Program-made: the position numbers and the translations under genes
Assembly (NCBI GenBank): GCA_013285915.1
Contig: JABDGS010000007.1
Coordinates: 1 to 64,000, forward strand
Source: Bacteroidota bacterium
Lineage (GTDB): Bacteria; Bacteroidota; Bacteroidia; Chitinophagales; Chitinophagaceae
Direction of reading: 5' to 3'
Length of the DNA stretch: 64,000 nt
Shown here: piece after piece, positions 27,971 to 37,770 of the stretch
How the letters are laid out: each line of letters begins with the position of its first letter
How positions within the stretch are numbered: the first letter of the stretch is position 1
The notes under the pieces: generated by a model
What the model saw: only the letters and a program-made list of their open reading frames with translations
The model's database searches: none
Told to the model about the DNA's origin: nothing

Positions 27971-29248
27971 ATGAGGGTAATTATTGCGGGAGGCGGATTT
28001 GCCGGCTTACAATTGGCAAAAAGGTTAAATGATAAAGAAGGAATAGAAGTTTTACTAATTGATAAATTAAACTTTCACCAGTTTCAACCATTATTTTACC
28101 AGGTTGCTACAGCGGGGCTTGACGCCAGTAACATATCATTTCCGCTGCGGAAAGTTTTCCAGAACAGTAAGAATATCCGTATAAGGCTGGCAGATATTAC
28201 TGAAATAAAGACCGCCGAAAATATTGTAGTTACAGCAAATGACGAATTTAAGTATGATGTGCTTGTAATTGCTACAGGAGCTAACACAAATTTTTTTAAT
28301 AATGCAAACCTGCAGGGAAAGAGTTTTCCAATGAAAACAACCATTGAGGCACTGCAGATCAAGTATCATCTGATCAAGAACTTAGAAGAGGCGCTTGACA
28401 TAAAAGATAAAGAAGAACTTAGGCAAAAACTTAGCGTGGTGGTTGCGGGCGGTGGACCAACAGGAGTAGAACTGAGCGGGGCCATTGCAGAAATGCGCAA
28501 TAAAATATTGCCGCGCGATTACCCGGAAATTGATTTTTCAGTAATGGATATACACCTGGTGGAGGGCAGCCCAAGAACTTTAGCAGCAATGAGCGAAAAG
28601 AGCAGCAGCCAAAGCAGGCGTTACCTGGAAAGGCTTGGGGTAAAAGTGCGTACCGAAACACATGTAAAAGACTATGACGGCGATAAAGTGCTGTTGCAAA
28701 ATGGTGATACCATACCAGCCAAAACCGTTATTTGGGCTGCGGGTATTAAGGGCAATGTGCCTAAAGGCATTGATAAAGACCTGGTTGCGCGCGGTAACCG
28801 CATTAAAGTTGACCGGCAAAACCGGGTGCAGGGTTTTGAACATGTATATGCCATTGGTGATGTAGCTTATATGGAAACGCCAAAATACCCTAATGGCCAC
28901 CCGCAGGTAGCCAACGTTGCCATAAACCAGGGAAAAAACCTGGCAAAAAATTTAATACGCCAGGTAAACGGCAATAAGCATTACCAGGACGAATTTGAAT
29001 ACCATGATAAGGGCAGCCTGGCGACCGTTGGGCGCAACCTGGCCGTAGTTGATTTTCCTAAAAACCGCGGCCACCTTGGCGGTTTTGTTGCCTGGGTAAT
29101 TTGGATGGTGCTGCACCTGGTATTAATATTAGGTGTAAAAAACCGCCTGCAGATTTTTGTGAACTGGGTGTACAAGTATTTTACTTACGACCAAAGCCTG
29201 CGGTTGCTTTTTAAGGATTTTTACAGCAAGCAGGCCAATGAGGAATAA
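27971..29248 (+). CDS. NAD(P)/FAD-dependent oxidoreductase (type II NADH dehydrogenase-like)
   Basis: 'RVIIAGGGFAGLQLAKRL', 'PLFYQVATAGLDAS', 'VVVAGGGPTGVELSGAIAEM', 'VYAIGDVAYMETP'. Confidence 0.93.
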   Translation: MRVIIAGGGFAGLQLAKRLNDKEGIEVLLIDKLNFHQFQPLFYQVATAGLDASNISFPLRKVFQNSKNIRIRLADITEIKTAENIVVTANDEFKYDVLVIATGANTNFFNNANLQGKSFPMKTTIEALQIKYHLIKNLEEALDIKDKEELRQKLSVVVAGGGPTGVELSGAIAEMRNKILPRDYPEIDFSVMDIHLVEGSPRTLAAMSEKSSSQSRRYLERLGVKVRTETHVKDYDGDKVLLQNGDTIPAKTVIWAAGIKGNVPKGIDKDLVARGNRIKVDRQNRVQGFEHVYAIGDVAYMETPKYPNGHPQVANVAINQGKNLAKNLIRQVNGNKHYQDEFEYHDKGSLATVGRNLAVVDFPKNRGHLGGFVAWVIWMVLHLVLILGVKNRLQIFVNWVYKYFTYDQSLRLLFKDFYSKQANEE

Positions 29249-29252
29249 AACT

Positions 29253-29272
29253 GCCGGTTAAGACTAACCGGC
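29253..29272 (+). terminator. Hairpin downstream of the NDH-2-like gene
   Basis: GCCGGTTA-AGAC-TAACCGGC. Confidence 0.5.
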
Positions 29273-29470
29273 GGTACTTACGGAAACATTAAAAATAAAA
29301 TACAAAGATAATCTTTCTTATAATTAATATTATGTTAACCAAACTCGTTAATTTTCTTAATTTTTTCTTCTCCCACCCGCGTGCGGACGTATCTAAGCGA
29401 AGATTAATAAGAAGATTGTTTGGTAAATATGAAAGGCTAATCGCCTTTTCCGTGAAGCTTACTATATTGA

Positions 29471-30049
29471 TTACATTGTCGAATACAGTTTCTTTCCTAT
29501 TGGGATATTTTGTTTTTCGATTAAAGTATTCGCAGGAGCAACAGGATGATGCAAGCTATCGTTAATATGATCTATTTCCATTTGTAAATCTTTTACCTGC
29601 CTCTTTAGTTCAACATTTTGTATATCAGATATATATTTACCTAATCCGGCTATTATTGCAAACGCAAGTCCAATCCAAAAAATTAACCACGCTTCACTAA
29701 TGGTAGATAAAAAATTCTTCTTTGGCTTTTTATATAAATAATTTCTTTTTTCAAGAATTTCTACGCAATTTTTTAAAAAATCCTTTGCTATAATATTTCT
29801 ATCAGCAGGATTGTAATTTTTATTTGGTACCCATACATCGTCTCCAAACCAATTTTCATATTGTCCTTTAGAGCTTTGAAATAATGAAAATGACTTTATC
29901 CTTAAATAGTTTTCGTCCGTTTCTCCAAAATAATCCCTTATATAAGAACTTGTTTGAATAACCCAATTAATTTTAAATTCGTCATCAACTGGTAATTTAT
30001 CCGATTGTTCTTTAAGTGTATTTATTGCTTTTAAAACTTTAGGGTTCAT
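29471..30049 (-). CDS. Hypothetical protein with one TM segment, AT-rich
   Basis: ORF with internal Met start (MNPKVLKAINTLKEQSDKL); TM 'AWLIFWIGLAFAIIAGLG'. No family recognised. Confidence 0.6.
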   Translation of the reverse strand: MNPKVLKAINTLKEQSDKLPVDDEFKINWVIQTSSYIRDYFGETDENYLRIKSFSLFQSSKGQYENWFGDDVWVPNKNYNPADRNIIAKDFLKNCVEILEKRNYLYKKPKKNFLSTISEAWLIFWIGLAFAIIAGLGKYISDIQNVELKRQVKDLQMEIDHINDSLHHPVAPANTLIEKQNIPIGKKLYSTM

Positions 30050-30178
30050 AGTGCGAGTATTAGTGTGCGCTCCACGCGCCCATAAGAGAAAGAAGCTCCG
30101 CAGCACGGAAGAAAAAACTAAGAAAATTAAAGCTCGGCGCAAGGGCGGCAAACAGCCATGAGCCGCCCCCTGTTGGGG

Positions 30179-30365
30179 TTAAACATAATATGAGTTATAA
30201 AATAAATTATGCGAATATGCGTTGCATTGCGCCTAAGGGCGCTGGCGGCATTGCTATATTGCGATTTTATTCCCTGCTCACAATACCATGTGCTCATATA
30301 AAATCGCAATATAGCAAAGCCGTAGGACAATCGCAAATTTATCTTATAACAATACGTTATGTTAA
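30179..30365. repeat. Large imperfect inverted repeat (attC-/MITE-like)
   Basis: Perfect 20-bp arms 30251-30270 / 30298-30317 (TTGCTATATTGCGATTTTAT). Outer arms TTAAACATAATATGAGTTATAA (30179-30200) and TTATAACAATACGTTATGTTAA (30344-30365). Confidence 0.65.
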
Positions 30366-30541
30366 ATAGGTTATAAAAACGACCTGTGGGCCATGGATTC
30401 ACCTCTGTTCCCAAGCTATTTGTTTAGACCTTCTTCAGATTTTGGTAACAATTTCTTAATATACGTCTTTTAGAGAAAAGGTAGTTTTACCTGTTAAAAC
30501 ACCTGACCATGACATTAAGTTACCGATCATCTAAAGAACCT

Positions 30542-30778
30542 ATGGCAAAGGCGTTTGAATACGACCTGATTGCCGAAATTTACACCAATTACGAAATGCA
30601 GCCGCTTTGGGTAAAGTACAGGGACCATGTAAAACTGCCTGTGCATGACGATGAAAATGTAAGCTTTGACGAAGGCGACGCTGAAAATGAGTATCAAAAA
30701 CTTGGCGAATACCAAAAGCTGAAGGACTTTATCCTGGAGTTTGAGCACCAGTTATACGGGCAAAAACACATGGCCTAA
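30542..30778 (+). CDS. Small hypothetical acidic protein
   Basis: ORF beginning MAKAFEYDLIAEIYTNYEMQPLW, followed by a good terminator. Confidence 0.6.
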   Translation: MAKAFEYDLIAEIYTNYEMQPLWVKYRDHVKLPVHDDENVSFDEGDAENEYQKLGEYQKLKDFILEFEHQLYGQKHMA

Positions 30779-30800
30779 GTTTGGCCTGAAACTATAAATA

Positions 30801-30836
30801 AAAAATCCTCCTGTAAAACAGGGGGATTTTTGTTTT
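30801..30836 (+). terminator. Intrinsic terminator
   Basis: AAAAATCCTCCTGT-AAA-ACAGGGGGATTTTTGTTTT. Confidence 0.85.
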
Positions 30837-30883
30837 GAGGGCTGTGCACCCGTGAAAAAACAGGATTTTGGTTTAGCCTTATT

Positions 30884-31621
30884 TTATTTATTGCGCACAA
30901 AAACCTCATTTATAGTCTGAAACGTCGTTGATCCCCTGCCCCCGACACGTGGTCCATTCGGATAGCCAAGTTCACACCCTGCCAGGTCAAAAAGGTTGGT
31001 ATTGCCGGATGCCGTTAATTTTAAAGTATCACCAATAACCTGGTATTTTAAAGTGGTTGGCAACCAGTAATATTCGTCATCTGATAAATCAGCATGAAAC
31101 AAATCTTTTCGTGGGTTCAAAAGAAATTCGTAAAAATTTGAGCCCGGTGAAGGGTTGGCGTATAAGGATATAGTATCATTTATCGGTGGTATATAGGAAT
31201 TAGAATCCAGGTGGTTAAGCGTTTCAAAAACAGTATATTTTGAAGTACGATCAACAGCTGATATAAAAGTGTCAATCACCTTTTCATAAGCAACATCTAT
31301 ATTAGGATAGGGAGAGTTTAAAAGATTGACTGAACCGGCGATGTGCCCTTTTATAGTACACTTTACATTTTGCGTTATTATAGAGTCGTCAGTAAATTCA
31401 ACAATACCGGAAAAACCACTTAAGTTAAACGTATCCAATTCGTTGGCGCTTCCTGCCCCAGGCGAAAACCCGGACATATTTAAAATTATATTCGCAGTTA
31501 AGGGAGTCCATTTTCCAAAAAGCCGGGTATGGTGTTCTGGTGGTGTGTTAGATTTATTACACGAAAGAACGGCTAACCCCAAAGCAACTAATAAAGGATA
31601 TAAAAGATTTTTCTTAAACAT
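30884..31621 (-). CDS. Hypothetical lipoprotein
   Basis: Lipobox 'LGLAVLSCNKSN'. Confidence 0.65.
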   Translation of the reverse strand: MFKKNLLYPLLVALGLAVLSCNKSNTPPEHHTRLFGKWTPLTANIILNMSGFSPGAGSANELDTFNLSGFSGIVEFTDDSIITQNVKCTIKGHIAGSVNLLNSPYPNIDVAYEKVIDTFISAVDRTSKYTVFETLNHLDSNSYIPPINDTISLYANPSPGSNFYEFLLNPRKDLFHADLSDDEYYWLPTTLKYQVIGDTLKLTASGNTNLFDLAGCELGYPNGPRVGGRGSTTFQTINEVFVRNK

Positions 31622-31659
31622 ATTTTAGGATTGACAACTAAAGCTAACACTAAAGTGAC

Positions 31660-31697
31660 AAAAAAAACCCCTTAGGCCACAGCTAAGGGATTTTTTC
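31660..31697 (-). terminator. Intrinsic terminator downstream of 31716..33137
   Basis: AAAAAACCCCTTAG ... GCTAAGGGATTTTTT inverted repeat. Confidence 0.75.
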
Positions 31698-31715
31698 TAT
31701 TACAACCTGCAGGTA

Positions 31716-33137
31716 TTAATTTGTTTTTGGTGCCGCCTTGTACATTGCATCGTACTTATCAGTTTCCGCATCAAATTGTTTAGCCAGGGCTTCATACTTA
31801 TCATAGTCCTTAGGATTTACGCCCCTGGCCCTTTCTTTTTTCCAATCGTAAATTACATAAAGCGTTTGTGCAGAAGCCTTTGTGTAGTTTATCTCACGTT
31901 TTGAAAGATCAGTTCTTACTTTATAAGTGTTGTAAGTGTTTGTAGCCCAAACAATGGCAGAATCACCATATTGGCTTTCCAGCCTTTCAGTTTCATCCCT
32001 TTTTGCTTTTAAAGAAGCATCGCCGCCCTTTAAGCTGTTAAAACGGTCGTCAAGCAACTGGTAAACATTGGTGTAAAGAACGCTTGCGTCATACGCATAA
32101 ATACCAATGAGGTTAACACCCTGGGCGGGAGTTGAAGCTGACGAACCATTTTTGCCAATGGTAACTTCCTGAACGCCCGCGCCTGGTGAAGTTGCGGCTA
32201 TAAAAGCTTTGGAATAGGCATCCGCTGCCGCAAGCTTAACCTGTGACTGTGTGGCGCTGTCTAATTTGGCCAGTTCATCCTTATCGGGCTGCGAAAAAGC
32301 GTCGGCATAAGTTGCATATTGAGCCTCGGTTAAGGTACTGGCAGAAGCCTTATATTTCGCCATAAGGTCTGTAAGAGACGAATTGGCGGTTAAATTCTGC
32401 ATGCTCATCTGGTCAATTTTGCCACCATATTGCGGAAGCAATTTTTTTACAACAACAGAATATTTTTTAAAATCATCCTGGTTGTTGCTGTTTACATAAT
32501 AACCGAGCATGGTGTAGTAAATACTGTTTTCAAAAGTGCTGCTCTGTACCACTATCCCCTTGTCTGTAAGATATTTATAGTTTACAACTGCCCCGGCAAG
32601 GTTACCTGAATTTTGCGCTGCGTAACCGGCATACAGGTATGTATTGGTGTCAACAAAACTTGGTGAACTGTATGGCCCTATCCTGTGCTGCTCCATAAAT
32701 TTATCAGCCCTGACAGTTGTGTTGAAGCCATCGGAAGCGGCCTGCCAGCTTTTTGTGTTAAAACCGGTAACACCATGGTTAAAGCCTGTGGCGCGTATGT
32801 ATGCAAAATCGTTAGTCAGGCTGCTGTTTTCTTTCAGCGCTTTAAGAGAGGTATCCTGCTGTGCATAGCTATCAAGCGCATCAAACGCTTTTGCATCAGA
32901 GCCAGGGTATTTTTTTGAGAGGGCGCTATCACCGTAAAAATTAGCATAAATAGCAAAGGTCCAATAAAGGCCTGCAGCTTTATCTTTTGTTTTTGGGTTG
33001 CTGGTTATTTTGTCAAGTTCAGTTTTGGCATCTTCGGGCTTCCTGAGTACAAGCATGTCACTCACCTTCTTATATTCCTGTGCAAAAGATGAAAAGCCCA
33101 AACTAACAAGCAAAAACATTAGAATTACCTTTTTCAT
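31716..33137 (-). CDS. Secreted TPR-like protein of unknown function
   Basis: Signal peptide 'MKKVILMFLLVSLGFSSFAQ'; helical-repeat-like sequence. Confidence 0.6.
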   Translation of the reverse strand: MKKVILMFLLVSLGFSSFAQEYKKVSDMLVLRKPEDAKTELDKITSNPKTKDKAAGLYWTFAIYANFYGDSALSKKYPGSDAKAFDALDSYAQQDTSLKALKENSSLTNDFAYIRATGFNHGVTGFNTKSWQAASDGFNTTVRADKFMEQHRIGPYSSPSFVDTNTYLYAGYAAQNSGNLAGAVVNYKYLTDKGIVVQSSTFENSIYYTMLGYYVNSNNQDDFKKYSVVVKKLLPQYGGKIDQMSMQNLTANSSLTDLMAKYKASASTLTEAQYATYADAFSQPDKDELAKLDSATQSQVKLAAADAYSKAFIAATSPGAGVQEVTIGKNGSSASTPAQGVNLIGIYAYDASVLYTNVYQLLDDRFNSLKGGDASLKAKRDETERLESQYGDSAIVWATNTYNTYKVRTDLSKREINYTKASAQTLYVIYDWKKERARGVNPKDYDKYEALAKQFDAETDKYDAMYKAAPKTN

Positions 33138-33161
33138 ATCGGGGATTTTTAAATTGATTTT

Positions 33162-35855
33162 TTACTCATTTTCCGGTTCAGGGCTGCTTTCTGCGCTGTT
33201 CTCATTCTCTTCTCCAGGTATATCAGCGCTGTTTATGCCAGCGCTTGTATCGTTTAAAGAAGTGGCATCTTTTACCTCGATACCTTCTGCTTCGATTACT
33301 TCTGTTTCATCTTTTTCCACCTTTGATATGGCCGCAATTGCATCGGTGTCGTCTAACCGTATTATTATCACACCCTGCGTAGCGCGCCCGGCTTCCTTAA
33401 TACTGTCCACCGGTGTTCGCAATGTTATGCCCGATTTACAGGTTATAATAAGATCTTCATTGCCCTTAACATCCAAAATGCCTACAAGCTTCCCGGTTTT
33501 CTCGGTAACATTAATGGTTTTTACGCCTTTGCCGCCACGGTTTGTAATGCGGTATTCGTCAACAGATGTTCTTTTACCAAACCCCTTTTCACTAATTACA
33601 AGCACTGTGTGACCAGGATCGCCCTTAGCAACACATATCATGCCAATAACTTCATCATTTTGATCATCAACTTCAATACCAAAAACGCCGATAGCGCCAC
33701 GGCCTGTAGGGCGAACCTTCTCTTCAGGAAACCTTATGGCCTGGCCGCTTTTTAAGCCCATCATTATTTCGCAATTGCCGTCGGTCATTTTAGCGGCCAA
33801 AAGCTCGTCACCTTCGTTGACAGTAATTGCGTTCACACCGTTTGCCCTGGGGCGGCTAAACTCTTCCAGCAATGTTTTCTTAATTATCCCCTTCTTGGTA
33901 CAAAGAACTATGTAATGGTTATTTATAAACTCAGCATCCTCGTAATTCTTCACATTTATGATGGCCATTATCTTGTCTTCCTGCGGCAGTTGAATAAGGT
34001 TTTGAATTGCCCTGCCCTTGCCCTGCTTCTCCCCTTCGGGTATTTCGTACACTTTAAGCCAATAGCACCTGCCTTTTTGGGTAAAGAACATCATTATATC
34101 GTGGGTGGAAGCTACGAATAAATGTTCAACAAAATCTTCCTCCCTTGTTTTACTGCCTATTGCCCCCCTGCCCCCGCGGCGTTGCTGGCGGTACTCAGAG
34201 GCACTTGTGCGTTTAATATAACCTAAATGTGAAATAGTGATTATAACATCCTCTTGTTCAATAAGATCTTCAATACGCATTTCGTCTGCCAGGTATTGAA
34301 TCTCTGTTTTACGGGCGTCGCCAAACTTATCTTTTATTTCAAGTAATTCTTTCTTTATCAGGTCGTAGCGCACCTGCTCACTGCCCAATAATTCCTGTAA
34401 CCTTGCGATGGTGTGCATTATCTCCGCAAATTCCTGGTGAATCTTTTCACGCTCCATACCAGTTAAACGCTGCAGGCGCAATTCAAGAATAGCTTTTGCC
34501 TGGGCCTCACTTAGCCCTTCTTCCTGCCGGTAAATATGTTCCTGTATGTCAGCAAAAAGCTGTTCGCGCAAAAACCAGCGTTCTTCGCGGCTTTTATTAA
34601 TAAGCGCTTCCTTTGCAATATCGGGCGTATTGCTGGCACGTATAAGGCTTATTACTTCATCAAGGTGATCAAGCGCTTTAAGGTAACCTTCTAAAATATG
34701 GGCCTTTTCCTTGGCCTTTTTTAGCTCAAACTGGGCGCGGCGTATAACCACTTCCATCCTGAAATCAATAAACTCGCTTATAAGGTGCTGCAGGTTTAAT
34801 GTTTTAGGCCGGCCCTTACTTAATGCCACATTATTAATACCAAAGCTGGTTTGCAGCTCGGTAAATTTATATATCTGGTTTATTATTACGTTGGCAACAG
34901 CATCCCTTTTAAGGTCAACCACAATACGGGTGCCTTCGCGTTTATTGCTCTCGTTATTTACATGCGCAATGCCTTCAAGCACCTTGTCGTTCACCAGTTG
35001 GCCAATCCTGTCGGTAAGGGCATCAAGGCCTACCTGGTAAGGCACTTCGGTAATAATAATTTGCTCCCTGCCGCTTGCCTTGGTATCAATGTGGCATTTA
35101 CCACGCAGCACTACCCTGCCCCTGCCGGTAAGCATAGCCTGCTTTACCTCTTCCATGCCATATATAACACCACCGGTTGGAAAATCGGGGGCCTTTACAT
35201 ATTTCATCAGCTCTTCTGCGGTAATTTCCCTGTTATCAATATAGGCTATGCAGCCGTCAACTACTTCGCCAAGGTTATGGGGCATCATGTTGGTTGCCAT
35301 ACCCACGGCAATACCCGATGAACCATTTACCAGCAACTGCGGTATGCGCGCAGGCAGAACGGTAGGCTCTTCAAGGCTATCATCAAAATTCAACTGAAAG
35401 TCAACAGTTTCCTTTTCAATGTCCTCCATCATTGCCTCGGCAAAGCGGTGTAACCTAACCTCGGTATAACGCATAGCGGCCGGAGGGTCGCCATCCTGTG
35501 TACCAAAGTTACCCTGGCTGTCAACCAGCACGTAACGCATGGTGAAATCCTGAGCCATGCGCACAACGGTATCATAAATAGCTTTATCGCCGTGCGGGTG
35601 ATATTTACCCATTACCTCACCAACAATACGGGCGCTCTTTTTAAAAGGCTTGTTACTGTTATTGCCTAATTCGTTCATCGCAAATAACACGCGGCGGTGC
35701 ACGGGTTTAAAACCATCCCGTACATCGGGCAGAGCACGCCCAACGATCACCGACATTGAATAATCAATGTACGATGTCTTCATTTGCTCTTCAATATTTA
35801 CCTGTGTTATTCTGTCGTTATCGCTTGTTTCCAGCGGCAGTAAATTATCTTCCAT
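33162..35855 (-). CDS. gyrA: DNA gyrase subunit A
   Basis: '[37 protein letters not shown]', '[21 protein letters not shown]'; C-terminal beta-pinwheel; acidic tail. Confidence 0.97.
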   Translation of the reverse strand: MEDNLLPLETSDNDRITQVNIEEQMKTSYIDYSMSVIVGRALPDVRDGFKPVHRRVLFAMNELGNNSNKPFKKSARIVGEVMGKYHPHGDKAIYDTVVRMAQDFTMRYVLVDSQGNFGTQDGDPPAAMRYTEVRLHRFAEAMMEDIEKETVDFQLNFDDSLEEPTVLPARIPQLLVNGSSGIAVGMATNMMPHNLGEVVDGCIAYIDNREITAEELMKYVKAPDFPTGGVIYGMEEVKQAMLTGRGRVVLRGKCHIDTKASGREQIIITEVPYQVGLDALTDRIGQLVNDKVLEGIAHVNNESNKREGTRIVVDLKRDAVANVIINQIYKFTELQTSFGINNVALSKGRPKTLNLQHLISEFIDFRMEVVIRRAQFELKKAKEKAHILEGYLKALDHLDEVISLIRASNTPDIAKEALINKSREERWFLREQLFADIQEHIYRQEEGLSEAQAKAILELRLQRLTGMEREKIHQEFAEIMHTIARLQELLGSEQVRYDLIKKELLEIKDKFGDARKTEIQYLADEMRIEDLIEQEDVIITISHLGYIKRTSASEYRQQRRGGRGAIGSKTREEDFVEHLFVASTHDIMMFFTQKGRCYWLKVYEIPEGEKQGKGRAIQNLIQLPQEDKIMAIINVKNYEDAEFINNHYIVLCTKKGIIKKTLLEEFSRPRANGVNAITVNEGDELLAAKMTDGNCEIMMGLKSGQAIRFPEEKVRPTGRGAIGVFGIEVDDQNDEVIGMICVAKGDPGHTVLVISEKGFGKRTSVDEYRITNRGGKGVKTINVTEKTGKLVGILDVKGNEDLIITCKSGITLRTPVDSIKEAGRATQGVIIIRLDDTDAIAAISKVEKDETEVIEAEGIEVKDATSLNDTSAGINSADIPGEENENSAESSPEPENE

Positions 35856-36074
35856 TAATAGTATTTAACTCCTGGGATAAACCCTTGTTTTGAGGGATGG
35901 CAAATTTAACCCATTACGCGCCAATAACCGCAAAAAAACACCTAAAATTTAAAGCTTGCGGCATAAATAAACTTTATCTGCAATTAGCAGTCAAATAAAA
36001 TAATTTATAACACCCCCTTTGCAATAAAAGGTATGTATTTATCCTTTTATAGTGAGAAAGTTAAATGTGAGAAT

Positions 36075-37676
36075 ATGAATACTTACCTTCTTTTGCGCAA
36101 CAACAAGGAAACAGGCCCCCATACAACTGATGACCTGGTAAAAATGGGCCTAAAATCTTATGATCTAATTTGGGTAGAAGGAAAAAGCGCCGCCTGGCGT
36201 TACCCCTGCGAGGTTGATGAGCTTAAAAAGTACGCGCCGTCCGTAGAGGAACAGCCATTTGACCGTTTTTTTAAAAAAGATGTGGCGGGGGCAACTACCA
36301 GTATAAGCAATGTTAAAAATGTTGCTGAGGCACAAACTGCAACAATAAAACAAAAGCCCAGGATAAGGATAAAAGCGGAATGGAGCATGGTTGAGACGGC
36401 GGCGCCTATAGCCGCCCCACAACACGCGACTACGCAGGCTTCAGCGATGTATATACCTGCTGCGCCCAAACAGTCAGAAATACGGCCTAAGCAGGAGGCC
36501 GTGACAGCAAAACAAATTCAAAAGCCTGGTTGGGAAAACTCGTGGCTTGACTGGCAGCAGGAGAAATCTGCGGTTAAACAGGCATCCCAAAAGGCCGATT
36601 CGGATGAAGACCAGCTACAAGCACAAAAGGTACAGCCGGTACTGGAAAACAAATTCTCACAATCGTTAAATGAAATAAAAGAAAAATACGCAGCAACCGT
36701 GCTTAAGGCAAAGAATAAGGCCATTGAGTGGAGAAGTTTTAAAAGTGTTGCCGTGATAATAATGTTAGCTGTGCCTTTAATGTGCTTTGGGGTTTGGCTT
36801 GGGCATAAATGGACTGCCAAAGAAGAAGCCGGTAAAGTTGTTTATGCTAAAACAGCACCTGCCACCCCTGCTGATAACCAGCAGGCAGCAACAGACGCAA
36901 AAAACCCTGTTGATAATACTGATAACACCACGCCTGCAGAAAATAAAAAAGCAGTGCAAAATGAGAACAGCAAAGAAATGATACCGGGTTTTGATGATGC
37001 TGACAATAACAATGCTAAGCCGGAAGCTAAACAACAGCCAAAGCAGGCTGTTGTAAAACATAATGCCAGCTTAAATGTTCCCCAGCGCCAACAGGTATTA
37101 CCTTCAAAGCCATTACCGCAGGCAGTTGCTAAAAATCAAAATAACATTCAGCCGGTGTATAAAAAAACCGGCGCACCCCAACAGCAATATGGGTACCAGG
37201 TGCCCGGTAATGCCAGCCCCGGTACGCGTACAAAAACAATCAACCCGGCATTGCTTGGCAATCAAAATGGCTATGCAGCAAATAGCCAAAGGGCGGTTGC
37301 CGTACAACAGGCTTCAATAAAAAAGAATGATGACGATGAGGAGAACAGCCCGGTTTATACCCGCGCAACACATAAGCAAAAGATGGCCGATTTTGTGAGT
37401 GTTGAAGCAGAGCAGCCATATAATGAAAACGTGCAGGACCTGAAATTGAATGTACAAAACATTGCAGATATACCGCTTGACCTTGTGGTAATAGATATTG
37501 AGTATTTTGATGCAGCAAACAGGTTTAGAAACGGGCAAACTATTCACATAAAAAACCTTCCTGCCGGCGAAGCACTAAATGTAAAAGTGCCCGACAATGC
37601 CTCTGCCACCAGGATACGGTATAAAGTATCATTGATAAGCGCTGAGCAAAAAGGAGTATACCTTGTTGGTGATTAA
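36075..37676 (+). CDS. GYF_2-domain, single-TM protein with low-complexity linker and C-terminal FxLYD-like domain
   Basis: 'YLLLRNNKETGPHTTDDLVKMGLKSYDLIWVEGKSAAWRYPCEVDEL'; TM 'VAVIIMLAVPLMCFGVWLG'; C-terminal 'DLKLNVQNIADIPLDLVVIDIEYFDAANRFRNGQTIHIKNLPAGEALNVKVPD'. Confidence 0.7.
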   Translation: MNTYLLLRNNKETGPHTTDDLVKMGLKSYDLIWVEGKSAAWRYPCEVDELKKYAPSVEEQPFDRFFKKDVAGATTSISNVKNVAEAQTATIKQKPRIRIKAEWSMVETAAPIAAPQHATTQASAMYIPAAPKQSEIRPKQEAVTAKQIQKPGWENSWLDWQQEKSAVKQASQKADSDEDQLQAQKVQPVLENKFSQSLNEIKEKYAATVLKAKNKAIEWRSFKSVAVIIMLAVPLMCFGVWLGHKWTAKEEAGKVVYAKTAPATPADNQQAATDAKNPVDNTDNTTPAENKKAVQNENSKEMIPGFDDADNNNAKPEAKQQPKQAVVKHNASLNVPQRQQVLPSKPLPQAVAKNQNNIQPVYKKTGAPQQQYGYQVPGNASPGTRTKTINPALLGNQNGYAANSQRAVAVQQASIKKNDDDEENSPVYTRATHKQKMADFVSVEAEQPYNENVQDLKLNVQNIADIPLDLVVIDIEYFDAANRFRNGQTIHIKNLPAGEALNVKVPDNASATRIRYKVSLISAEQKGVYLVGD

Positions 37677-37770
37677 GTAATTTAAGCAGTACAACTAATG
37701 CATCATTTTCTTCGCGCAAAATAGGCTGCTTAATTATTGCCAGTCTGCAATCAATTTGCATCTTTGTAAC

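Noticed and set aside
32998-33612. 204-aa + strand ORF spanning the gyrA 3' end and the start of the TPR gene
   Set aside because: Antisense shadow of two supported genes; Ser/Phe-rich low complexity.
34851-35321. 156-aa + strand ORF inside gyrA
   Set aside because: Antisense shadow of gyrA.
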